From Novosphingobium sp. SG919 (GTDB lineage Bacteria; Pseudomonadota; Alphaproteobacteria; Sphingomonadales; Sphingomonadaceae): a stretch of 64,000 nucleotides of DNA. The notes beneath the pieces were generated by a model. It did not search any database, was not told the DNA's origin, and worked only from the letters and a program-made list of their open reading frames with translations. The translations under genes and the position numbers were made by a program. How positions within the stretch are numbered: the stretch's first letter is position 1; every line of letters starts with the position of its first letter. Positions 17,909 through 24,648 of the stretch are shown in pieces. The stretch is taken from the NCBI RefSeq assembly GCF_012932495.1, contig NZ_JABCNG010000003.1:310001-374000 (forward strand), written 5' to 3'.

Positions 17909-19239
17909 GCCACCGCCTGTCCTTGTGCGCCGGGCTGGCCCTGTCTGCACTGTCGTGTTCGCCAGTTCTGGCCCAGAACGCGCCGGTCGATCTGACGCCG
18001 CCGCTGGCCGCCGCGCCCACCGCAGCTGTCATCACCGCCGCCGTACCGGGGCAGCTGGGCAATGCCGCCGCCATTGCCCCGTTCCTGGCGCGCCTGGCGC
18101 CCAATGCCCCAGCCAGCGCGACGGGCGCGGGCGTGCTTTCGATCGTGCAGATCGGTGACAGCCACACGGCCGGCGACATGGTCAGCCAGGGCCTGCGCGC
18201 CGCGTTGCAGGCGCGGCTGGGCAATGCCGGGCGCGGCATGATGCCCGCCGGCAAGCCCTATCAGGGCTATTTGTCGTGGGGCGCGACCGCGCGACAAAGC
18301 GCGGAATGGCAGGGCAACAGCCTGTTCGGGCCACAGCGCCATGCCGATGGCGCACTGCTGGGCTTTTCGGGCTTTACCCAGACCACCACGATGCCGGCCG
18401 CCACAATGACGCTGTCTGCCGACATGCCCGCCACGCGGTTTACCCGCTTTACCTTGTGCGGGTTGACCAGCCCCGATGCCGGCGCGGTGACGATCACGTT
18501 CGATGGCGTGCCGGCCGAACCGATCAGCTTTTCCGCGCACACGCCGGGTGCGGCCTGCTTCGTGCGCACATCGCCCACCCCGGTGACGCAGGCCATGGTC
18601 GCGACGCTCGATACCCGCACGGTCAGCCTCACCGCCTGGGAAACCCGCACCGGCACGCCCGGCGCGATCGTGGCCAACTTGGGCGTGGTGGGCGCGCGCG
18701 CCATGCATCTGGCGCGGGCAGACGATGCAGTGGCCGGGGCCGAACTGGCCGCAGCGCGCCCCGACCTGGTGATCCTGGCGTTTGGCACCAACGAAGGGTT
18801 CGATCCCGCGCTGGGCCTGGCCGAGACCGAAGCGGTGGTGCGCACCGCCGTGGCGCGGGTGCGCGCCATGGCCGGGGCCAATGTGCCGATCCTGCTGGTG
18901 GGACCGCCGGATGCGGCCAGCAATCGCCCGGCCGTGGCCCTGCCCGCCCTGCCCGAAACGCAGGTCTGCGGCGGTGGCTGGTCCGTGCCCGGCCACCTGG
19001 CGCAGATGCGCGCGCTGGAGCGGCGGCTGGCCACCACGCTGGGCCTGGCCTTCTGGGACTGGCAAGGGGCGATGGGTGGCCCCTGCACCACCATGGCCTG
19101 GGTAGCCCAGGGCCTGCAACGCGGCGACCATGTGCATTTTACCCGCGAAGGCGGGCGCCTGATCGGCGCGGGCCTGGCGGCAGACCTGTTTGCAGCGGCC
19201 GCCTCCCTGCCGCCTGCACGCCTGCCGCCGGTGCGTTGA
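17905..19239 (+). CDS. Secreted SGNH/GDSL-type esterase or acyltransferase
   Basis: 444 residues with a Sec signal peptide (LSLCAGLALSALSCSPVLAQ). SGNH blocks can be read: SIVQIGDSHTAGDMVSQGL (Ser nucleophile), then DLVILAFGTNEGFDPALGL (Gly/Asn block), and QRGDHVHFTREGGRLIG (Asp-x-x-His block near residue 410). An inserted beta-rich domain lies between blocks I and III (residues 140-260), as in AlgX/PatB-like proteins. Overlap with the previous gene and an 11-bp gap to the MBOAT gene imply a cotranscribed unit. I infer transfer or removal of O-acyl groups on an extracytoplasmic polymer; the polymer is not identifiable. Confidence 0.83.
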   Translation: MSHRLSLCAGLALSALSCSPVLAQNAPVDLTPPLAAAPTAAVITAAVPGQLGNAAAIAPFLARLAPNAPASATGAGVLSIVQIGDSHTAGDMVSQGLRAALQARLGNAGRGMMPAGKPYQGYLSWGATARQSAEWQGNSLFGPQRHADGALLGFSGFTQTTTMPAATMTLSADMPATRFTRFTLCGLTSPDAGAVTITFDGVPAEPISFSAHTPGAACFVRTSPTPVTQAMVATLDTRTVSLTAWETRTGTPGAIVANLGVVGARAMHLARADDAVAGAELAAARPDLVILAFGTNEGFDPALGLAETEAVVRTAVARVRAMAGANVPILLVGPPDAASNRPAVALPALPETQVCGGGWSVPGHLAQMRALERRLATTLGLAFWDWQGAMGGPCTTMAWVAQGLQRGDHVHFTREGGRLIGAGLAADLFAAAASLPPARLPPVR

Positions 19240-19249
19240 GCCGCCGCCC

Positions 19250-20644
19250 GTGCTGTTTCCCACGCTGGCCTTCCATGTCTTTTTCCTGGCGGTCTTTGCC
19301 CTCAACCGCCTGATGGCGCGCACGCGGGATTGGCGCGTGATCATGCTGCTGCTCGCCTCGTGGCTGTTCTACGGCCTGTGGGACGCGCGCTTCGTTGCCC
19401 TGCTGATTGCCAGCTCGGCGTGGAACTGGCTGTTTGCGCGAATTATCGCGCGCGGCAACGCGCAGGGGTGGGGCCGGGCGCCGCGCCTCGTGGCGCTGTG
19501 GTTGGCGATCCTGGGCAATCTGGCGGTGCTGGGCTGGTTCAAGTATGCCGGATTCCTGGCCGATCTCGCCGGCGTGTCGCTGGCGCAGGCGATCATCCTG
19601 CCGGTTGGCATCTCGTTCTTCACGTTCCAGGGCCTGAGCTATGTGATCGACGTGTACAACGGCCGCACGCGGCCGGCGCGCCTGCTCGACCTGACGCTGC
19701 TGATGAGCTTTTTCCCGCACCTGGTGGCCGGCCCGATCGTGCGGCCCAGCCACCTGCTGCCGCAATTGCGCCATCCGCCCCGCCTGGGGCGGCAGGAAGC
19801 GGCGGCCTGCCTCATCCTGATCCTGTGGGGCACGGTGAAGAAGGCGGTGATCGCCAACGACATTTCGGTCCATCTGGTCGATCCGGTGTTTGCCGATCCG
19901 GTGGGCCATTCGGCGCTGGAGCTGGTGCTCGCTGCCTATGGCTATGCGGTTCAGATCTATTGTGATTTTTCTGCCTACACGGATATGGCGATCGGCCTGG
20001 CCGGCCTTCTGGGCTTTCGCTTTCCGCGCAATTTCGACCAGCCCTATCGCGCTGCATCCTTGCAGGATTTCTGGCGCCGCTGGCACATCAGCCTGTCGAG
20101 CTGGCTGCGCGACTATCTCTATATCGGCGCATTTGGCGGATCGCGCCAGGCGCTGTGGCGCACCTGCCTGGCCCTGTTCGGCACGATGGTTCTGGGCGGG
20201 CTGTGGCACGGGGCGAGTTGGAACTTCGTGATCTGGGGCGCGCTGCACGGTGGCGTGCTGGTGGCCGAACGGTTGTGGCAGCGCGCCCGCCCGGCCGGCT
20301 GGCCAATCCTGCCCGCTTGGGCTGGCACGGTGATCACCTTTCACATCGTGGCGCTGGGCTGGATTTTCTTCCGGTGCAGCGAGTTTTCCGGCGCGATCGC
20401 GTTCCTGCGCGGCATGGTGGCTGGCACGGGCGGCGGCGCGCCGCTTGCCACACCCTGGGTCTTGGCCCTGATGGCGTTGGGCATGGCCTGCCATTTCGGC
20501 CCGCGCCACGCGGTGCAGCGCGCCGCCCAGGCGCTGGCCGTGCTGCCCGGCTGGGCCGTGGGCCTGGTCGGCACCCTGGTGCTGCTGGTCGTCGAAGGCT
20601 TGCGCGGCGGCGGGATCGCGCCTTTCATCTATTTCCAGTTCTAG
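19250..20644 (+). CDS. MBOAT family O-acyltransferase (AlgI-like)
   Basis: 464-residue polytopic membrane protein. Hallmarks of the AlgI/PatA group are visible: ILPVGISFFTFQGLSYVIDV, SFFPHLVAGPIVRPSHLLPQ, YCDFSAYTDMAIGLAGLLGF, FWRRWHISLSSWLRDYLYI, and the invariant histidine H320 in GGLWHGASWNF. Such proteins move acetyl groups from the cytoplasm across the membrane to partner SGNH proteins that acylate alginate, peptidoglycan or other polymers. The GTG at 19250, 11 bp after the previous stop codon, is preferred over an upstream in-frame ATG that would overlap that gene by 50 bp. Its two upstream SGNH neighbours are the likely partners. Confidence 0.9.
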   Translation: MLFPTLAFHVFFLAVFALNRLMARTRDWRVIMLLLASWLFYGLWDARFVALLIASSAWNWLFARIIARGNAQGWGRAPRLVALWLAILGNLAVLGWFKYAGFLADLAGVSLAQAIILPVGISFFTFQGLSYVIDVYNGRTRPARLLDLTLLMSFFPHLVAGPIVRPSHLLPQLRHPPRLGRQEAAACLILILWGTVKKAVIANDISVHLVDPVFADPVGHSALELVLAAYGYAVQIYCDFSAYTDMAIGLAGLLGFRFPRNFDQPYRAASLQDFWRRWHISLSSWLRDYLYIGAFGGSRQALWRTCLALFGTMVLGGLWHGASWNFVIWGALHGGVLVAERLWQRARPAGWPILPAWAGTVITFHIVALGWIFFRCSEFSGAIAFLRGMVAGTGGGAPLATPWVLALMALGMACHFGPRHAVQRAAQALAVLPGWAVGLVGTLVLLVVEGLRGGGIAPFIYFQF

Positions 20645-20654
20645 GGGTTGGCGC

Positions 20655-20969
20655 ATGGATGACGGACTGCCCTGGGGCGAATCGCCCATCGATCTGGACC
20701 AAGAGGCCGATCCCGCGCTGCAGACTGGCTGGCGCTGGGCCTGGGGCGTGCTCGCCAGCAGCAGCCTGGCGCTGGTGCTGTGCAATTCCCACGCCCTGGC
20801 CAACTGGGCCAACCAGTTGCCGCCCAACGACCTGACCGCGCCGATCGTGATGGCCGCCGACACTTGGCACGACACGGCCGGGCGCTGGGGCCTCAACACC
20901 GTGGTCGATGGCGTGGAACGCTGGGCCGATGGCGCGCGTGGCGAGGCGCCGGCTGGCGCGCGCGACTGA
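20655..20969 (+). CDS. Small single-pass membrane protein of the acyltransferase cassette
   Basis: 104 residues, not recognised. An acidic N-terminus is followed by one membrane helix (WRWAWGVLASSSLALVLCNS) and a periplasmic-looking segment (NDLTAPIVMAADTWHDTAGR). It starts 10 bp after the MBOAT stop codon with a GGGGTTGGCGC leader, so it is probably the last gene of that operon. It might be an anchor or assembly factor for the acylation complex; this is inference from position only. Confidence 0.68.
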   Translation: MDDGLPWGESPIDLDQEADPALQTGWRWAWGVLASSSLALVLCNSHALANWANQLPPNDLTAPIVMAADTWHDTAGRWGLNTVVDGVERWADGARGEAPAGARD

Positions 20970-21011
20970 TCCGCCCTTCCCTTTTCGCCGCTACGCCATA
21001 GTCTGCAACCC

Positions 21012-21647
21012 ATGGACCGCATGGATCGTGCCCGCCGCCGTTTTGCCATTGCTCTGGCCGCCATGGCCGGCTTCATCGATGCCGTGGGCTTTCTTTCGGC
21101 CGATGGCTATTTCGTCTCGTTCATGTCGGGCAACACCACGCGGCTGGGCGTAGCGCTGGGCACCGATGTGCCGCGCGCGGCGATGCCGGCGCTGTTGATC
21201 GGCGGCTTCGTCGCAGGCGTCACGCTCGGTGCCCTGGCTGCGCTCAAGGCCGGCACGCGGCGCAAGCTGGCAGTGCTGGCACTCGTCGCGCTCTGCCTGC
21301 TGGGAGCAGCGGGTGCGCGTGCGGTGGGCCTGCACGGGGCGATGCTGGCGGGCCTGGTGCTGGCCATGGGCGCGCTCAACAACACGTTCCTGCGCGATGG
21401 CGAAGTGGCCGTGGGATTGACCTATATGACCGGCGCCCTGGTCAAGCTGGGCCAGGGCCTGGCGCGCGAGATCGCCGGAACCCGCGCCGAATGGCGGCCC
21501 TGGGCACTGCTGTGGGCCGGATTGCTCGCCGGCGCCGTGGTGGGAGCGTTCCTGCAGGATCGCCTGCCATTGGGCTGCCTGTGGATCGGCGCAGCCTGGG
21601 CCATGATCATGGCAGCCGTGGCAGTCAGGCTTCCGGCGGAAGCCTGA
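21012..21647 (+). CDS. YoaK/DUF1275 family membrane protein
   Basis: 211 residues, six hydrophobic segments. The family motif GFIDAVGFLSADGYFVSFMSGNTT (seen as GFIDAVGFL and FVSFMSGNTTRLG) and the later GLTYMTGALVKLGQGL are typical of YoaK proteins, whose function is not established. ATG at 21021 is a possible alternative start. Its 3' end overlaps the convergent DUF167 gene by 23 bp. Confidence 0.86.
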   Translation: MDRMDRARRRFAIALAAMAGFIDAVGFLSADGYFVSFMSGNTTRLGVALGTDVPRAAMPALLIGGFVAGVTLGALAALKAGTRRKLAVLALVALCLLGAAGARAVGLHGAMLAGLVLAMGALNNTFLRDGEVAVGLTYMTGALVKLGQGLAREIAGTRAEWRPWALLWAGLLAGAVVGAFLQDRLPLGCLWIGAAWAMIMAAVAVRLPAEA

Positions 21648-21912
21648 CCAGCTTTTCGCGCGAAGTTGCGCCGCGCAACAGTTCCACGCGCGACGCGGCC
21701 ACGCCCAGCGCCTGGGCCACCAGATCGATCACCGCGGCGGTTGCCTTGCCATCCTCGGGTTTGGCCCGCACTTTGACCAGCACGCGCCCATCCTCGATGC
21801 CCAGGCTTTCGGCGCGAGCACCGGGGGTGACGCGCAGCGCCAGGCGCCCTTCCGCATCGGCCAGCGCGCGCAAAGCGGCCGGCGGCGGCAGTTCAATCCG
21901 CGGCCGCGCCAT
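21625..21912 (-). CDS. DUF167/YggU family protein
   Basis: 95 residues with the full YggU-like pattern: RLALRVTPGARAES, then VLVKVRAKPEDGKATAAVID and LGVAASRVELLRGATSREKLV. The fold is known but the function is not. The ATG at 21912 lies inside the 3' end of the gamma-carbonic anhydrase gene (20-bp overlap), so both are probably one transcript. The C-terminus overlaps the convergent yoaK-like gene. Confidence 0.86.
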   Translation of the reverse strand: MARPRIELPPPAALRALADAEGRLALRVTPGARAESLGIEDGRVLVKVRAKPEDGKATAAVIDLVAQALGVAASRVELLRGATSREKLVRLPPEA

Positions 21913-22474
21913 GGCAAGCCTGCGCCACGGCAGCGGCATGGGCCTGGCCGTTTTCGACATAGTGCGCCACGCCGCGCTGCATGTCGGCCAGGGCGGCATC
22001 GTTCAATTCGCGCATGAAGGCGGCGGGGCGGCCGCTCCACAACTGGCGCGCAGGAAGGCGCTTGCCCGGCGTGAGCATGGCGCCGGCGGCCAGCATGCCA
22101 TCGCTTTCGATCACCGCGCCGTCCATGACGATGGCGCCCAGCCCCACGAAAGCCCGATCGTGCAGGATGCAGCCGTGAACCATGGCCAGGTGGCCGATCA
22201 GGACATCCTCCCCGATCAGGGTAGGAAAGCCTTCGGGCCGGCCGGGCTTCGGGCTGTCGCAATGGATCACCGAGCCATCCTGCACATTGCTGCGCGCGCC
22301 GATGACCACGCGGTTGACGTCGGCCCGGATCACGCAATTGTACCAGATCGACGCGCCTTCATCGATGGTGACATCGCCGATGATGCGGCAACCGGGCGCA
22401 ATGAACGCCGTGGGGTGGATCTGCGGCGTCTTGCCATGCAGCGGCAGGATCGTGACGTCGGGGCGAAAGGTCAT
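21893..22474 (-). CDS. Gamma-class carbonic anhydrase-like protein
   Basis: 193 residues of left-handed beta-helix built from hexapeptide repeats (PTAFIAPGCRIIGDVTIDEG and so on). The three metal-binding histidines of the family can be placed at H71 (DGSVIHC), H95 and H100 (IGHLAMVHGC). It may hydrate CO2 or act as a structural hexapeptide protein (YrdA/CaiE-like group). The ATG at 22474 fits the usual start better than an upstream ATG that would overlap hemB. It lies 7 bp after hemB and overlaps the DUF167 gene. Confidence 0.86.
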   Translation of the reverse strand: MTFRPDVTILPLHGKTPQIHPTAFIAPGCRIIGDVTIDEGASIWYNCVIRADVNRVVIGARSNVQDGSVIHCDSPKPGRPEGFPTLIGEDVLIGHLAMVHGCILHDRAFVGLGAIVMDGAVIESDGMLAAGAMLTPGKRLPARQLWSGRPAAFMRELNDAALADMQRGVAHYVENGQAHAAAVAQACHGAAAD

Positions 22475-22481
22475 GGCGCGT

Positions 22482-23477
22482 TCAGGCTCCCAGCAGGCGC
22501 GCCGCATGGGCGGCGTGATAGGTCAGCACGCCCGAACAGCCCGCGCGCTTGAACGCCAGCAGGGTTTCCAGCACGAGCGCGTCGCGCTCGCCCGCGCCGG
22601 CGGCCACCGCTGCCTCGATCATCGCGTATTCGCCGCTGACCTGATAGGCGAAGACCGGCACGCCGAAGGCTTCCTTCACCCGCACCGCAATGTCCAGGTA
22701 GGGCAGCCCAGGCTTGACCATGACGCTGTCGGCGCCCTCGGCCAGGTCCAACTCCACTTCGCGCAGTGCTTCCTCGGCATTGCCAGGGTCCATCTGGTAG
22801 GTCTTCTTGTCGCCCTTGAGCAGCCCGCGCGACCCCACCGCATCGCGGAACGGGCCATAGAAGGCCGAGGCATACTTGGCTGCGTAGGACATGATCTGCA
22901 CGTTCACGTGGCCGTGGCTTTCCAGCGCATCACGGATCGCGCCGATGCGCCCGTCCATCATGTCGGACGGGGCGATGATATCGGCCCCGGCCGCGGCCTG
23001 GTTGAGGCTCTGCCCCACCAGCACCTCCACCGTGGCATCGTTCTCCACATAGCCGGCGGCGTTGACCAGCCCGTCCTGGCCATGGCTGGTATAGGGATCG
23101 AGCGCCACGTCGGTGAGAATGCCGATAGTATCGCCACAGGCATCGCGGATCGCGCGGATCGCGCGGCACATCAGGTTGTCGGGGTTGAGCGCTTCGGCGC
23201 CATCGTCGCTGCGCCGCTCGGCCTGAGTATTGGGAAACAGCGCCAGGCAGGGAATGCCAAGGTCCACCGCTTCCCTGGCACGCGCCACGATGCCATCGAC
23301 CGACCAGCGCGACACGCCCGGCAACGAGGCGATCGGCGCTTCCACGCCGCTGCCCTCGGTGACGAACAGCGGCCAGATCAGGTCAGCCGGGGTGATCAGC
23401 ACTTCGCGGTGCAGGGCGCGGCTCCAGGCGGTGGCACGGGTGCGGCGCAGGCGGGCTTGGGGATAGCTGGCGATCAT
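22482..23477 (-). CDS. hemB: Delta-aminolevulinic acid dehydratase (porphobilinogen synthase)
   Basis: 331 residues. It condenses two 5-aminolevulinate molecules to porphobilinogen in haem synthesis. The Schiff-base lysines are K201 (SYAAKYASAFYGPFRDAVG) and K255 (VMVKPGLPYLDI). The metal region reads DVALDPYTSHGQDG with no cysteine cluster, so this is the magnesium-type enzyme usual in alphaproteobacteria rather than the zinc type. hemE and hemJ are also in this window but at separate loci. It is followed at 7 bp by the gamma-carbonic anhydrase gene. Confidence 0.94.
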   Translation of the reverse strand: MIASYPQARLRRTRATAWSRALHREVLITPADLIWPLFVTEGSGVEAPIASLPGVSRWSVDGIVARAREAVDLGIPCLALFPNTQAERRSDDGAEALNPDNLMCRAIRAIRDACGDTIGILTDVALDPYTSHGQDGLVNAAGYVENDATVEVLVGQSLNQAAAGADIIAPSDMMDGRIGAIRDALESHGHVNVQIMSYAAKYASAFYGPFRDAVGSRGLLKGDKKTYQMDPGNAEEALREVELDLAEGADSVMVKPGLPYLDIAVRVKEAFGVPVFAYQVSGEYAMIEAAVAAGAGERDALVLETLLAFKRAGCSGVLTYHAAHAARLLGA

Positions 23478-23825
23478 GCCACCCTAGCTAGGCCCAAGGA
23501 CCCGAGCGAGCAACGGGGCAGTTTGTCCGATCGCGCGGCGTCGCGGCGGTGCACCAGCGACGGGCCTTATGGGGGAAACACCCGATGTGGCCGGAAGGCT
23601 GCAACCGGGCGCAGGCACCCGCCACATGAACGCAACATGATTGACACATCGCCCCCAAGCGGCCACGGGGGGCGCCTTCGTTCAGCCGACTTGTCGGGGG
23701 AGGGGCCAATTCGGGCCCGGGGCCCTGGCCAGTGGCGAGACGTGGGGAAGCCCGCACGCGCTTTTCGATTTGGGTTTTTATCGCGCGTGTGACCAGGCGA
23801 CCTTGCGCCCGTGTGATGCCTTGGA
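23478..23825. other. Intergenic region between divergent hemB and SleB-like gene
   Basis: 348 bp without a credible gene. It should contain the promoters of both flanking genes. It is GC-rich with a lower-GC stretch at about 23765-23825 just before the plus-strand gene. No riboswitch, clear operator or terminator was recognised. Confidence 0.5.
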
Positions 23826-24401
23826 ATGTCCAGAAGTGCTTTTGGCAAAATAGCTTGTGTTCTTTCCGCAGCCGCGTTCCTGGCTGCGCTGCAGTTTTCC
23901 GCGCCTGCGGTTGCGGCCAACCCGGCCGATCTTCAAACCGCCGCGATGCAACCCGCAGTCGTCCTGCCCGCCTTGCCCGGTGCAGACCAGTCGGCCCAGA
24001 CCGACTCGCCCTTGGTTGACAACCAAGCCACCTTGCAGCCCACTGCCGACCCGCGACAGGTCGAATGCATGGCCAAGGTCATCGTCCACGAAGCCGGCAA
24101 CCAACCCCGCCGCGGCCGCGCCGCCGTGGCCCAGGTGATCCGCGCGCGTACGCGCGATGCCCGTTTCGCCACAGAGCCCTGCGCCGTGGTGCGCCAGCCC
24201 GGCCAGTTCTTCAACGTCGACGCCTACAACCCGCCGCGCGACACCGACCAGTGGCGCGAAGCCGTGGCTATCGCCACGCAAGTCCTTAACGGCCAAGCCG
24301 AGGATCCGGTTCCCGGCGCCCTCTTCTTTCATGCCGCCAGCAGCCCGATGAAGGGCCGCACCAAAGTGGGCCGCATCGAAGGGCACGTGTTTTACCGCTG
24401 A
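23826..24401 (+). CDS. Cell wall hydrolase, SleB-like (Hydrolase_2 domain)
   Basis: 191 residues. Signal peptide at the N-terminus (IACVLSAAAFLAALQFSAPAV). The catalytic domain covers residues 80-191: ECMAKVIVHEAGNQPRRGRA with the conserved Glu, AVAQVIRARTRDARF, then QFFNVDAYNPP, and ALFFHAASSP with GRIEGHVFYR at the C-terminus. SleB-type enzymes are lytic transglycosylases of spore cortex in Firmicutes; in alphaproteobacteria the domain is found in wall-remodelling proteins. A related protein is at 47107-47772. A strong terminator follows. Confidence 0.85.
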   Translation: MSRSAFGKIACVLSAAAFLAALQFSAPAVAANPADLQTAAMQPAVVLPALPGADQSAQTDSPLVDNQATLQPTADPRQVECMAKVIVHEAGNQPRRGRAAVAQVIRARTRDARFATEPCAVVRQPGQFFNVDAYNPPRDTDQWREAVAIATQVLNGQAEDPVPGALFFHAASSPMKGRTKVGRIEGHVFYR

Positions 24402-24427
24402 GATCCAGCGCAGCAAAAAACCAAAGA

Positions 24428-24459
24428 GGGCGCGGCCTATAATGGCCGCGCCCTTTTTT
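24428..24459 (+). terminator. Intrinsic terminator after SleB-like gene
   Basis: Perfect 10-bp stem GGGCGCGGCC / GGCCGCGCCC with loop TATAAT and six T residues, 27 bp after the stop codon. Confidence 0.92.
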
Positions 24460-24593
24460 GTGCCTTGCAGGGAGGCGGGCTGTCCTGCCTGCTGGGCCCG
24501 GTAACGTGGCCGCCTCTTGGGGTGCCACGCTGTGGAGGCTAAATGCCGCTCGTGCGACTCTGCAGCATTGGCGGGGTAACAAACCACCGGCAC

Positions 24594-24626
24594 AAAAAAA
24601 GGGGGCCAGCCTTGCGGCTGACCCCC
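24594..24626 (-). terminator. Intrinsic terminator of the first TonB receptor
   Basis: Read on the minus strand: stem GGGGGTCAGCC / GGCTGGCCCCC (one G-T pair), loop GCAA, then seven T residues. It lies 23 bp beyond the receptor stop codon. Confidence 0.92.
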
Positions 24627-24648
24627 GATTTTTCGGCAGTGGACCGGA

